Assembly: GCF_020443705.1 (NCBI RefSeq)
Contig: NZ_JAIZZK010000001.1
Span: 248,001-312,000, forward strand
Length of the DNA: 64,000 bases
Source of the DNA: Clostridium algoriphilum
Lineage (GTDB): Bacteria > Bacillota > Clostridia > Clostridiales > Clostridiaceae
Direction of reading: 5' to 3'
In this document: positions 18,201 through 26,955 of the stretch, one piece after another
How positions within the stretch are numbered: position 1 is the stretch's first letter
Layout of the letters: each line of letters starts with the position of its first letter
Notes under the pieces: generated by a model
Database searches by the model: none
Seen by the model: only the letters and a program-made list of their open reading frames with translations
What the model was told of the DNA's origin: nothing
Made by a program: the position numbers and the translations under genes

Positions 18201-18482
18201 ATTGAGTTTAAAGAATGGCTTCAGTTTAACTTTAAAGTAAATATTGAAAATAATTTTTATAAATTAGAAACCCATATATTTATCAAAAAGTATTTTAAAC
18301 AAAACTCTAAGTTGCTTTCTCCAAAGGACTTAAATATAATAAATAATTATTTTAATAAATATAGTGAAGGCTGTAGAGACTTTCTGAATAATAATCGATT
18401 ACTAATTCAGGAGATAGATGAGATAGTTTACAACATTTATGGTATAGATGAAAACCAGAAAAAAATCATTAGAGAGTTATAG
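15249..18482 (+). CDS. Type IIG restriction-modification enzyme (Eco57I-like, single polypeptide)
   Basis: A 1077-residue fusion of nuclease, methyltransferase and target-recognition parts. The N-terminal nuclease shows a PD-(D/E)xK site: Asp91 in KPDG and Glu111-x-Lys113 in VIELKG. The central gamma-class N6-adenine methyltransferase has motif I DASCGSGAFLVQ (about residue 463) and motif IV GNPPYLK (about residue 587). The C-terminal 300 residues, with KKFKIPVVEKNIQNNIANKV, resemble an S-subunit-like recognition domain. Such enzymes both methylate and cut, so no separate partner is needed, and none is adjacent. The reading frame is intact. AGGTT immediately before ATG is a weak ribosome binding site. 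Confidence 0.9.
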   Translation: MSKYDIPLFNTEDLLKEVNLLDVFHVEARVNVIKKWSNNDYIKSQSEIQLGGEFFKDIFVDVLDYSTVTSGEKDWSLCIEQKTEVDGTKPDGVLGLYSASNTMGKTQAVIELKGPNIDLDEKQKRNAKDYGTPVEQAFSYASKYDGCKWVLVSNFKEIRIYKVGRSQNYYEKFLLEDIQEQNEFKRFYLLLCRNNLITKENESKTEMLSKRAYNIEKNITKEFYSKYKLLRLSLLHVIKDNNPYLDIDQCIRCSQKFLDRIVFICFCQGMKLIKQDELKNALVRGKYSYNGIWIEIKGLFRALDEGKKTLNINKFNGELFKFDTFLDNSKIPDEFFENLNDIINYKFSNDINVEILGHIFEQSITDLAELKKEFTGIEDYDNEGRRNKEGIFYTPNNVTKLIVDETLGKYLEKKFNEIVNYYNSQEIKVLKDIEGKKLNKTNSKELFIYVAYRDILRDLKILDASCGSGAFLVQVCDFLSKEYERVERKMDYLKNNHYGQINLFQLNQEILSKNIYGVDLNEESVEITKLSLWLKTVEKDRPLLALNRHIRCGNSLINDSPITSKAFDWNKEFPEVLETGGFDIIIGNPPYLKWSLINPRKPFETGQYLGISYNCRIHHEDAQPNLYIFFIILCMNLLKDKGSLGFITSQEWLNYEKLNTVKKSLLENGTINNIIFNSKYSVFIDLDGTTIGTNSSIIIYEKGIFEESTSINIPLNEEEMYFNTGNCSSIPYKITLNEKWNRYGITSEIDLIMHQISGIESISLDNRDYFDVFGGFQPPINKLQYFTLTESEYLMVPKSEREIVYKAILNADSIDKYFMKNEGVFWIVANELTSESDFNNTYPYLYRLLKSRIKSINDSTWYKFPNIRNLDKFKSMELKLLAPRTKKYNAFSLDESKHLFKGTNSAIYVKKGFDVKFVMGILNATLLTFWYKFEGDAYHGETRKYEPKSVKKFKIPVVEKNIQNNIANKVQNILNNGISINYLIIEFKEWLQFNFKVNIENNFYKLETHIFIKKYFKQNSKLLSPKDLNIINNYFNKYSEGCRDFLNNNRLLIQEIDEIVYNIYGIDENQKKIIREL

Positions 18483-18681
18483 ATGCTATAGATAAACCAG
18501 TCGTATCAACGGTTAGTAACGAAAAATTTAATTCAACTAAATTTCAACTAAGTATACACGAAGTGAAAAGGCAGATAATAATTAGCGACTATATAAAACT
18601 TTGACTGCCGAAGCATGCTAACTGGCGATTATAATCAACACTTGCCACCCTACTTCTTTACTGAAATTAAACTAGATAATA

Positions 18682-18726
18682 AAAAAGGACACAGAAAGCA
18701 CGTTTTTTGCTCTCTATGTCCTTTTT
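18682..18726. terminator. Bidirectional terminator
   Basis: AAAAAGGACA...TGTCCTTTTT with an inner AGA-AGCA/TGCT-TCT stem. It separates the restriction gene from the convergent coupling-protein gene. The rest of 18483-18796 shows no gene. Confidence 0.85.
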
Positions 18727-18796
18727 AAGCATTGTTTACTTAATTAATTAAGACTTACACCCTAATTTAAAACAATAGCTTAGGTATCAATACAAG

Positions 18797-20704
18797 TTAT
18801 TTTAACAAGTTTTCAATATCATCAAAACTAGTTTCTTCGGTTTCTTCACTTTTTTTATCTTCAATGGGTTTTATATCAACAGTATTTACAGGCTTTAATG
18901 GTATAGTTTTATCAAACTTTATGTTTATAGGTTCTTTTTTTTCTAAAACAAGTCCATCAACTTTTACATAACGCATTTTCATTTTTATATCAATCTTTTG
19001 GTCTTTTGATATAAAAATGCTTTGTCCAGTTTCTAAATTTTGAATATCGGTGTACGTATATTTGCTTTGCATTGTTTCGTGCATATTACCATTGCCTGTA
19101 GATATTATTTTATTTCCAAATATGCTAGCTTTTTTTTCTACGCCATAAGAATAGTTAGTTCTTTTTTCTTGTCCGATTACTTTTTCCCACTCTGCAGAAC
19201 TATCATAAGAGTTTTGTCTCATTATTATGTAGTTATTACAATTTTCTATAACTTGATTTCTAAGTGCAACCCCACCAGCTTTGTCTAAATCAGATAAACT
19301 TTGAAATGCTGGGATACATGTTATATTCGCACTTCTAGATTTATTTAATAGATCGATTGCAACGTCACTAGCGTACACATTAAACTCGTCAAAAATAAAA
19401 TATTTTCTTGTTTTATCTAAAAATAATTTAGATACTGCTTTTTTAGCATCCAATATTGCAAGCCTTCCAACTTGTTTACTAAGCTCTTGCTTACCAAGAC
19501 TATCTAAAACAATTAAGATATTAGCCTTCTCTTTTAATGCTGTGTATACATCAATACCATTACTATTAAATATTTCACCTGCCTCACTCTCCGCCGTAGT
19601 TGCAAACCGAGCCATTGCACTATTTACTATAGGAGCAGTGGTTTCAATTATATCTGATAGTTTTGCATATTCATCAATTTCAATTTCGTTGTTATATTTC
19701 ATTTCTTCAATTAAATTTTGGAATAGAGTTGGCGAATACTTTATTATTGTATTTAAATCTAAAGGTATCTTTTTTATATTTAAAATCTTTATTAATTGTT
19801 GTAAATATCTTTCTGTATTTACTTTGTAATGTGCTTCGGACCAATCACTCATGCCGATTAACATATCTTTTGCTTCTGTCATTCCAGCTCCTTTAAAAGG
19901 GTTGTAATGGTCGCTTTCATCGGGTTTTACAAAGTTTACAACATATAATTGTCTATTATATGTTTCCGAAAGTGATTGCATATAATTTAATAAACTTCCA
20001 TCCCCTAAATCCCCTTTTCCATCAATAGCAAAAACAGGGTGATTTTTTTGAATAGCACTCTCAATAAAATTTGCTATAGCAATTGTTTTACCAGCACCAG
20101 TTGTTCCAGCTACAATTATATGTTTTGCATTATCATTTATTTTTACGACTTCAATATCTTCATAATCAGCACCAATCGTTGTAGTTCCTTCGTCATGCGT
20201 TTGTAAATTAATTTTTTCCGAATATTTATTTACGGTATTTTCTTTTTTCTTTTCTTTTCTTTTATCTGTTTTACTTTTACCTTTCTTCTCTTTTTGCCTT
20301 TTTATATAATAAATTTCTGCTATTATACTACTTATTATTAAAGCAATTAGTAATTGCCAAACTATATTAATATTTAATATATAATTTTTGTAAAGTGTAG
20401 ATATGGTTGCAGTTTTTTTATGTATTATAGCATCCAATATAATATTTAAAAAATTTATTGAATGTACTAAGTATTTTTGCATAAAACTAACCTTAAGATT
20501 TACAAGTATAGCTAATACAAAACTTGCTATACATAAATATTTTTTTTTAACTTTCTTTGTGTTTATAAATATAACTGTTAGAGCTATTGTAAGTATCACA
20601 CTAGGTAAACTTACAATTACAAATAGCACTAATGCTATAAATGCTAGTGTAAATAGTATAAAACTATCCGAACCACTAGTGTTTTTGTCATTATTATAAT
20701 TCAT
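18797..20704 (-). CDS. VirD4/TraG-like conjugative coupling ATPase
   Basis: A 635-residue protein with several N-terminal membrane helices (residues ~15-140), a Lys-rich linker and a large ATPase domain. Walker A is GTTGAGKT and Walker B is KYFIFDEFN, followed by the TraM-recognition/TraD-like region (SRSANITCIPAFQSLSDL) and a family-typical NNYIIMRQ. Coupling proteins feed a relaxase-bound DNA strand into a type IV secretion channel. GGGGGG before ATG 20704 is the ribosome binding site. The start overlaps the end of the preceding small gene by 11 bases, so the two are co-translated. No relaxase or mating-channel gene is present in the window. Confidence 0.8.
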   Translation of the reverse strand: MNYNNDKNTSGSDSFILFTLAFIALVLFVIVSLPSVILTIALTVIFINTKKVKKKYLCIASFVLAILVNLKVSFMQKYLVHSINFLNIILDAIIHKKTATISTLYKNYILNINIVWQLLIALIISSIIAEIYYIKRQKEKKGKSKTDKRKEKKKENTVNKYSEKINLQTHDEGTTTIGADYEDIEVVKINDNAKHIIVAGTTGAGKTIAIANFIESAIQKNHPVFAIDGKGDLGDGSLLNYMQSLSETYNRQLYVVNFVKPDESDHYNPFKGAGMTEAKDMLIGMSDWSEAHYKVNTERYLQQLIKILNIKKIPLDLNTIIKYSPTLFQNLIEEMKYNNEIEIDEYAKLSDIIETTAPIVNSAMARFATTAESEAGEIFNSNGIDVYTALKEKANILIVLDSLGKQELSKQVGRLAILDAKKAVSKLFLDKTRKYFIFDEFNVYASDVAIDLLNKSRSANITCIPAFQSLSDLDKAGGVALRNQVIENCNNYIIMRQNSYDSSAEWEKVIGQEKRTNYSYGVEKKASIFGNKIISTGNGNMHETMQSKYTYTDIQNLETGQSIFISKDQKIDIKMKMRYVKVDGLVLEKKEPINIKFDKTIPLKPVNTVDIKPIEDKKSEETEETSFDDIENLLK

Positions 20705-20912
20705 TTTTACCCCCCTTCACATTATTACGTAATTTTTCTTGTAATGTTGCCATTTCTAGTTTATCTACATCTTTTAAAAAACTTTCCTTTTGTGTTGTCG
20801 ATTGAAAAAATCTATCAATATTCAAATTAATTATATTTCTTAAAAACAAAAGTCCTTTATGATTCATAGTAGATATATCTTTTGTTAACCTCTCTTTCCT
20901 ATTTTCATTCAT
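20694..20912 (-). CDS. Small hypothetical protein, operon with coupling ATPase
   Basis: A 72-residue charged helical protein (MNENRKERLTKDISTMNHKG ...) that overlaps the coupling protein start. No membrane segment. Its frame lacks a clear Shine-Dalgarno, but the tight overlap with a real gene supports it. It may be an accessory to DNA transfer; no family recognised. Confidence 0.5.
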   Translation of the reverse strand: MNENRKERLTKDISTMNHKGLLFLRNIINLNIDRFFQSTTQKESFLKDVDKLEMATLQEKLRNNVKGGKNEL

Positions 20913-21123
20913 TGTTAAATTTTTACATCATATGAGTTATATATATATAAACTTCTGAAAACAGGCTCGATCCTCTCTAATAATGCATTATATAAGGGAA
21001 TAACCACATTAGGTTTATTGCTCATCTCTTAAAAATTTCAATTTGAATGTAACTAAAGTATATTTTAAGATTTAAAAAAGTACACTAAGTTTTTTCAACT
21101 ATAACTTATAGCAAAATGGGTAA

Positions 21124-21151
21124 ACTATATAATGTATTGAACGTATATAGT
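21124..21151. promoter_or_regulatory. Inverted repeat in divergent promoter region
   Basis: ACTATATA and TATATAGT separated by 12 bases, between the divergent coupling-protein operon and the Ser/Asn-rich gene. It could be an operator; AT-richness makes chance occurrence possible. Confidence 0.3.
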
Positions 21152-21185
21152 GTAAAATAAATTTATATTTGAAGGGAGAATAATT

Positions 21186-21485
21186 ATGAATGAAAATAAT
21201 TTAGTAGAAACAAAAAAATCAAATAAACAACTAGAAGGTAATACAGACTCAAGCACTTACTCAAATGAAGGTATTAATAGTAGTGTTAATGATAGTATTT
21301 CAAAATCAAAGGCGCGTTTAATTAATGAACAAGATAACAATGATTTTTATCTTTCTAATGGAGATTTAAGTGCTTACATGTCTAGTATGTCTAATATGAA
21401 TAGCGACAGTGACGCTGCTGCTTTAGAAGAAACAAAACAATTAAATGCACGTTCAGCAGCAAATAAAGGTAATACTAAAAAATAG
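21186..21485 (+). CDS. Ser/Asn-rich small hydrophilic protein
   Basis: A 99-residue, highly hydrophilic, disordered-looking protein with AAGGGAGA before its ATG. The tail ETKQLNARSAANKGNTKK recalls the repeat units of gamma-type small acid-soluble spore proteins (VKQQNAQSA), and the composition (Asn, Ser, Asp, Ala, no Cys or Trp) would fit. The rest does not match that family, so this is a weak suggestion. A strong terminator follows. Confidence 0.55.
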   Translation: MNENNLVETKKSNKQLEGNTDSSTYSNEGINSSVNDSISKSKARLINEQDNNDFYLSNGDLSAYMSSMSNMNSDSDAAALEETKQLNARSAANKGNTKK

Positions 21486-21544
21486 CTTAAAGATAACCTT
21501 TTATTGTGTTGAATTCATTTTATTCTATAAAGTATAAAGAAAAT

Positions 21545-21574
21545 AAAAAAGTAGTGGGGTCCCACTACTTTTTT
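21545..21574. terminator. Bidirectional terminator
   Basis: AAAAAAGTAGTGGG and CCCACTACTTTTTT form a 14-bp stem. It serves both the Ser/Asn-rich gene and the convergent 60-codon gene. Confidence 0.85.
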
Positions 21575-21634
21575 TAACTACATGAATTTCGATTAAATTA
21601 TAGTTTAAGCAGTTAATATAAATATTTCTTTGAC

Positions 21635-21817
21635 TTATTCTGCCTGGAAAATATTTAATATATAAAGTTCATTAGATATTTCTTTGGTTTCCTCATCTAA
21701 TCTTTTTTTAATACTAACTTGTATTTTTTTGAAAGTACATGCTTCACTAAATATTGCACCAAATATTTCTATTAAACTGTCCAACGTGTTTTGTGATTTG
21801 CTTTTTTTCTTGTTCAT
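21635..21817 (-). CDS. 60-residue hypothetical protein
   Basis: AAAGGAGAAGGA directly precedes ATG 21817. The product starts MNKKKSKSQNTLDSLIEIFG and has a Lys-rich N-terminus, an amphipathic helix and an acidic C-terminus. The terminator at 21545 lies downstream. No family recognised; the good ribosome binding site is the main support. The stretch 21818-22334 upstream is AT-rich with no other gene. Confidence 0.5.
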   Translation of the reverse strand: MNKKKSKSQNTLDSLIEIFGAIFSEACTFKKIQVSIKKRLDEETKEISNELYILNIFQAE

Positions 21818-22334
21818 TCCTTCTCCTTTAAATATTTACTTATATTATTTCTAATAAATAAATTAATAACATTTGGTTTTAAATTCCTTCTATCAATCTA
21901 ACCATATCCATCTATTTATTATTTTCCCAACTTAATCTGAATTTTGTCTGATGTTAAATTATATTTTATAAATGTATTATAACTCTGTTATTCTTGAATG
22001 CAATATAATTTTTTGATTCTTTTTCATAGTTAAATTCCAAAACTCTTTTGTATACGTTTCATCGCCATTTTACTCGTGTTTTAAAAAAAACAAGAAAACT
22101 ATTGTATATAACAATATAATTTACTTAAAGTTGGAATCAAGGTTATATATGGAAAATATGATAAATGGATAATAAGATATATGAGGGGGGAGTACGTCTG
22201 TTTTTAGAAAACAATGAGGAGTTTAGATCTGAATAATTTTTTTTATTGAATCTACATTATTAATAGTATAAGTAAATAAGTTAATTTTAATTGTATTGTA
22301 TTGTATGACAAATTAAACAGATAGGAAGTGAATT

Positions 22335-22595
22335 CTATGATAAGGGTAACTCTTCTTCACCTTTTGATTGAATGTAAGCTGCAGTAAATGGAATGGTAGT
22401 CAATATAAAAAACCTTTTAAAATCTTCCATACTGTAAACTTCTTTATATTTTAAATCTTTTAAATACCTTTGTTCATATATTAGTTATGTTTGTTTTATT
22501 ATTTTGTCTATTTCACTCAAAACTGCTAACGTTAATCCAATAAGTGTTACTATTATGACAGAACCAAAAATTAATAATGTAATTATAATAATCAC
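22335..22595 (-). pseudogene. Small membrane protein gene with in-frame stop
   Basis: AAGG and a GTG at 22595 open a frame of 36 codons: a single membrane helix (IITLLIFGSVIIVTLIGLTL), then SEIDKIIKQT and a TAA at 22485. The same frame then stays open for another 49 codons (YEQRYLKDLKYKEVYSMEDF ... KGEEELPLS) to 22335. The continuity of protein-like sequence across the TAA suggests a once ~85-residue protein broken by one nonsense change. Alternatively the first part alone is a small hydrophobic peptide. Confidence 0.45.
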
Positions 22596-22771
22596 CCCTT
22601 AAATTTATAATATAATTACACTATATTTTGTAAACGTGTACAATTGTAAAAATTTATATGATATAATATATTAAAATCAATGTTATAAAATGGGGTTAAG
22701 TAATGGAAATGTTGATGTTACTATAGAAACATTAGTTATACATTTATCGCACTATAAAAAGGAGTGTTAAA

Positions 22772-23287
22772 ATGCATTCAGTAATGTCATTTATATTAAA
22801 TCGTAAAAGTATCAGATCATATACTTCAGAAAAAGTAAGCAAAGATGTTATTATGCAGTTATTGACTGCAGCTAATTGTGCTCCATCTGTTAACAATATG
22901 CAACCATGGAGATTCTCTGTAATAATGAATAATAAAGAATTGATAAAAAAATTATCTTCTCTTACTGTATACCATAATTGGGTGAAAGATGCCCCTTGTT
23001 TGATAGCAATCTTTTTAGATACCAAATCTTTAGACGATAAATCCCCAAGCATTTACTTAAGACATACTGAATCAATCGGAGCTGCGATACAAAACATACT
23101 ACTTGCTGCACAGGAGCTTGATTTAGGTACTTGTTGGATTAGTGAAATATTAGAATATGAAGATAAAGTAAAGGGATTATTAGGAGTTTCAAGTGACTTA
23201 CAGCTAATGGCTGTTATAACCGTTGGATATTCTAGTGGAAGGAATTTTAAATCTAATAAAAAGGATGTTATTGTAAGCTGGTTATAA
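22772..23287 (+). CDS. Nitroreductase-family flavoprotein
   Basis: A 171-residue protein with the FMN-binding start of the family (MSFILNRKSIRSYTSEKVS), AANCAPSVNNMQPWRF for the isoalloxazine pocket, and the C-terminal LDLGTCWISEIL and AVITVGYSSG typical of NAD(P)H-dependent nitroreductases. It is expected to be a homodimer reducing nitro-aromatics, quinones or similar acceptors. AAAAAGGAGTG precedes the ATG. Length is normal for the short clostridial subgroup. It is transcribed alone. Confidence 0.85.
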   Translation: MHSVMSFILNRKSIRSYTSEKVSKDVIMQLLTAANCAPSVNNMQPWRFSVIMNNKELIKKLSSLTVYHNWVKDAPCLIAIFLDTKSLDDKSPSIYLRHTESIGAAIQNILLAAQELDLGTCWISEILEYEDKVKGLLGVSSDLQLMAVITVGYSSGRNFKSNKKDVIVSWL

Positions 23288-23538
23288 AGTTAAACGTTAG
23301 TCTTTTTATGCCATAACATTATTATATTGTTCAAATAAATAGCAAAACCCATACAACATAATATGGTTAAGGTAGAACTGTAATAGCAAAGATTGATCCT
23401 GTCTTTCTGGCTAGATAAAAGTTGTTATTTATTATGTGACCTTTTCTCGTTTCATGGCGATTGAACCCATCAAATTGGCTTATTTGATATGTCTTTTGAT
23501 ACAAAAAAATATACATTTAATTAAAAACAACTAATGGA

Positions 23539-23564
23539 GGTAACTTAATACTAAGTAAGTTACC
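23539..23564 (-). terminator. Terminator after the lysozyme pseudogene
   Basis: GGTAACTTA pairs with TAAGTTACC (9 bp); on the minus strand it is followed after a few bases by TTGTTTTTAAT. Nothing else is seen in 23288-23610. Confidence 0.55.
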
Positions 23565-23610
23565 TTCACATTTTCTTATATTTTAAGATGCTTATTATTT
23601 TTAGTTTGGT

Positions 23611-24527
23611 TTATTTTTGTTTTTTCAAAAATTGATTTATGGTTAACGATTCCACAATTCCATCGGCTTTTAATGTTCTTGAAGTTTGAAATTTTTTCAC
23701 AGCTGCTAATGTGTTTACACCAAAATATGAATCAGCTCCAGTTACACCACTACTAAATCCTGATGCAATAAGTCTCTGCTGTATCCACCTTACTAATTCA
23801 TTATGATCTCCTTTAGTAAGCAATACCTTAGCTATAACCTCTGTGGTATGAGTCCCTATGATGCCATCCTCAACAAGCTTTTTCCCATTTTCATCTGTTA
23901 ACCCCACTAAGTTGACAGCATGTTGAAAAGTCCGTACAACAGTATTTATAACTATTACAGGTGAGATTGAACCAATAAATATATCAGAACTAAATTCATC
24001 TAAATCTACAAGTCCATTTACCCCGGCTACGCTCCCAGATCCTGAATATTGAAACTCTATATAATTAATTGAATCTGGCTTTGCTACACGTAATGTGCCA
24101 CCCACAACGGTATATTTTTAACTGAATTATCCAAATTTTTCGAGTAAAAATTATCTCCTGTATAAATGCAAACTTCCTTACCATTTGATATTAAATGATC
24201 TGCGAATAGCCTCACATTACGGCTTATTTTAGATATAGTTTGTCCCAATGACGCTTCTACATCTATTGCGTATTTACAATCGGACGAAAGTCCATCTATA
24301 ACAATTAGGAAATGTTTTGCCTCTAATATTGGATCATTTGCTCTTAGATAATGATAAAATCCAATTTTGAGTCCTGCTGCCTTAGCTTCACTATATTGTA
24401 ATATTAACAGAGGATTTTCATAAGTGACTCCTTCAGTGGCTTTAATATAAACTATTTCTATTCCACTGTTTTTTACTTTTTTAAAATCTATATTTTGTTG
24501 GTAACTTGCTATATCTATTCCTCTCAC
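23611..24527 (-). pseudogene. GH25 lysozyme with peptidoglycan-binding domain, frameshifted
   Basis: The N-terminal part (24527 down to ~24085) is a glycoside hydrolase family 25 muramidase domain: MRGIDIASYQ with catalytic Asp5, and the YAIDVEAS strand with the second acid. It breaks after PLWVAHYV. The next frame continues with VAKPDSINYIEFQYSGSGSV and DLDEFSSDIFIG, the normal end of a GH25 domain, then a peptidoglycan-binding domain (LVRWIQQRLIASGF ... AVKKFQTSRTLKADG). Loss of a single G in codon 'TAC GGT GTA' explains the shift. No signal peptide, as in phage or sporulation lysozymes. Real decay or a sequencing error are both possible. Confidence 0.8.
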
Positions 24528-24621
24528 AAAATTTCATCTCCAGTTCTAATTATTTTCTCGTAACAAGATATGTTGCAACCCATATCTCTGCTACTATAAA
24601 ATAAAGGTAGTTACGAAAGGA

Positions 24622-24726
24622 ATGAGCCAATCTATGACTAAGGGAAGGGATACTTCATGGAAAGAAAGAATTGAGATTGCATTGTACTGTATTCCTCAAA
24701 GCAACGACTATCATGGGTTTCTTTAA
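24622..24726 (+). pseudogene. IS3-family transposase orfA fragment
   Basis: A 34-codon frame containing TSWKERIEIALYCIPQSNDY. This is the conserved start of the helix-turn-helix orfA of IS3/IS150-type insertion sequences (S-W-x-E-R-I-x-I-V-x-Y-C-I). The rest of the element, including DDE orfB and inverted ends, is missing. Confidence 0.5.
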
Positions 24727-24753
24727 TTCAATTCAAATTATTTTATTGGACAC

Positions 24754-24786
24754 AAAAAGAGGAACTAAGTCATAACACTTAGTTCC
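24754..24786 (-). terminator. Terminator after the 216-residue gene
   Basis: GGAACTAAGT and ACTTAGTTCC form a 10-bp stem; the minus strand continues with TCTTTTTG. Confidence 0.8.
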
Positions 24787-24795
24787 CGTTTTATC

Positions 24796-25446
24796 TTACT
24801 TAAATTCAGTTGTAATACCTATTACTGTGCTATCGTAATCATCACTATCTACAAGGTCAATATCTCTATTAAGCTCTATATGAAGCTCCTTACCATTAGT
24901 AAAAATAATTGTACCTTCGGATGTACTTATATCTATATTCGCAACTTGCACAGCACCTTCAATTTGATAAACATTGTCTGAGATTGTATCCCTATTTTCA
25001 GTGGATACTGAAATATATCTGTCTTCGCCTATGTTTCCTTCTATTAATAAATAAATTATTCCCAACTCACATTTAACTGCAACATAACTTTCATTTTTAA
25101 CATATACCTCCAAACAATTGCCAAACCCATCTATTTCCCATTTTTTTAGGTTATGGGTATGTATTTTAATAATTTTATCACCTGAATACACTTTTCTGGT
25201 TAAGCTATGATTAAAGAGGTATTTAAATATGACTATTTCCTTTGAAGATAAATCCCTACTTATCATTTTTTCTATATTCTCAAGTTCTCTTGTTAGGTCC
25301 TCATTACATGAAAGGTCAATTTTAAACTGTTCTTTGGTCTCTTTTGAATATTTCTCTTTACATTCTCCAATATGATTATCTACCATATTTTCTAATAAAG
25401 CATTTAAAGCACCATTAAAATCATTCTTTAATAATATCATTTCCAT
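24796..25446 (-). CDS. Hypothetical protein, 216 residues
   Basis: The product begins MEMILLKNDFNGALNALLEN and has an acidic helical N-terminal half and a beta-rich C-terminal half (VYVKNESYVAVKCELGIIYL, EGAVQVANIDISTSEGTIIF) that ends VIGITTEFK. No signal peptide or membrane segment. ATG 25446 follows AGGAGTG; an upstream in-frame GTG at 25497 has no ribosome binding site. No family recognised. It has its own terminator and lies in the mobile-element debris zone. Confidence 0.65.
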   Translation of the reverse strand: MEMILLKNDFNGALNALLENMVDNHIGECKEKYSKETKEQFKIDLSCNEDLTRELENIEKMISRDLSSKEIVIFKYLFNHSLTRKVYSGDKIIKIHTHNLKKWEIDGFGNCLEVYVKNESYVAVKCELGIIYLLIEGNIGEDRYISVSTENRDTISDNVYQIEGAVQVANIDISTSEGTIIFTNGKELHIELNRDIDLVDSDDYDSTVIGITTEFK

Positions 25447-25871
25447 TTTACAACACTCCTTTTGAATTTTAATTACCTTATTTACTAAAACGACCATATT
25501 ATTAATTAATTAATTATTTTGAAATTATTTCTATTTGTTCTTTCATGGTACATAGAATAAATTTTATTAGTTTAATTTAAAGCAATTAATATATTAAAAC
25601 CACATCTAGTTATATGGGTTTTACTCGCGACGAAATAGGTACCTGTGCAAAATTACCACACTAGGGTCTCTGTCAATTTTAACATATTTGTTCATTTAGT
25701 TCTATTTTAACATTCATAGCACTATTTAGTCACCTTATTCCTTGTGGATTATGGGAAGCTATTTATATAATTGATGTCTTCTTAGAAAACAAATCAGATA
25801 CTCAGCCAGATACAGTACATGCAGATACCCAAAGACAATTCGTTAAAATAAAATACAAATAATAGCATTGG
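25447..25871. other. Intergenic stretch
   Basis: About 425 bases with no supported gene. It carries the AGGAGTG of the gene to its left and unremarkable AT-rich sequence. No terminator for the RHH coiled-coil gene on its right could be identified with confidence. Confidence 0.3.
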
Positions 25872-26768
25872 CTACTCGTTAGAATTTATATGTTTTGTTA
25901 TTTTATCAGTTTCACTTTTATCTAGCTTCAAAATTATATTTTTAAATTGTTCAGTTGCTTCTTCTTTTTCTCTCAATAATTTATTAATTCTATCATTAAA
26001 GTCTTCTTGTAACTCTTGCAATTTAACTTGTTGCTGCTCTCTTAATGTCAATAGTTCTTTGCCTACTTCAAAACTAGTTCTTTCCTTTTGCATTTCAATA
26101 TCTTGCTTAGCCTTAATTTCTAGTTCAGTTAACTTATTTTTGTTTATTGTATCTAACTCATTAATATGTTTTATCAATTTATCCGTTTCGGCATTTTGAT
26201 TAACTAAGTCATTATTAAGTCTTAAATTTTCGTTTGTTAATTTATTAAGGTCTGTTTTAATTTTATAAATTTCATCTTTATATTTAATATATTTTTCGTT
26301 AGTTTCTTTTAGCTTTAATATTTTTTCACCCTGCATATTATTAAGAGTCTTTAAGCTCTTAATATTTTCTTGTAGTTCTTTACTTACATGGGTTGCATCT
26401 AATTGCTCTTTTTCTAGTGTGATTATTTTCTTATTTTCTTCTTTTAATAAAGCGATGTCTTCTTTTAGCTTTTGCACTTCTTTATCTTTATCTACTATTT
26501 CATCCCTATGTATATTTTTAACTTCTGCAGTTTTGACATTATTTCGTTCTACTATATTTATATATATATCTGCCATTCTACTTGTTATCGTTTGTAATTC
26601 TTTTATATCTTCAGACATATTATTATCTTCTTCTCTGGCTCTATTTAATTCATAGTATTTAACTACTTGCTCCATTAATTCCTTATTATTTATGCCCTCA
26701 CTCTGAGCTAACTCATTAAATTTTTGTTTTAAATCATCGCTTATTCTTACACTTAATATTGCATCCAT
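25872..26768 (-). CDS. Ribbon-helix-helix protein with long coiled coil
   Basis: A 298-residue protein. Residues 1-45 (ILSVRISDDLKQKFNELAQS then NNKELMEQVVKYYELN) form a ribbon-helix-helix DNA-binding unit. Residues ~60-290 are almost uninterrupted heptad-like coiled coil rich in Glu, Lys, Asn and Leu. Such RHH plus coiled-coil proteins occur on plasmids and mobile elements and may act in segregation or as structural DNA-binding factors. GGGAGCAGGTT precedes the ATG. A nested inverted-repeat array 190-250 bases upstream (26956-27019) is a likely binding site. The role is inferred. Confidence 0.7.
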   Translation of the reverse strand: MDAILSVRISDDLKQKFNELAQSEGINNKELMEQVVKYYELNRAREEDNNMSEDIKELQTITSRMADIYINIVERNNVKTAEVKNIHRDEIVDKDKEVQKLKEDIALLKEENKKIITLEKEQLDATHVSKELQENIKSLKTLNNMQGEKILKLKETNEKYIKYKDEIYKIKTDLNKLTNENLRLNNDLVNQNAETDKLIKHINELDTINKNKLTELEIKAKQDIEMQKERTSFEVGKELLTLREQQQVKLQELQEDFNDRINKLLREKEEATEQFKNIILKLDKSETDKITKHINSNE

Positions 26769-26955
26769 AACCTGCTCCCTCTCTTAGTCCAGTATTCTCT
26801 ATGAATATTATATATATTTTAACTTTTGTTAAATCTGGATTTCACCTACAACATTACATTACTTCTATAAGTATTATCATGCTTATAGCAAGTGATTTTG
26901 TGATAAATCATTAAGATTTATTATATTGTTTTTTAATACCTATTGTAATTTATAC

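Noticed and set aside
22168-22240. Short frame MDNKIYEGGVRLFLENNEEF
   Set aside because: Only 23 codons, no ribosome binding site before its ATG, no terminator.
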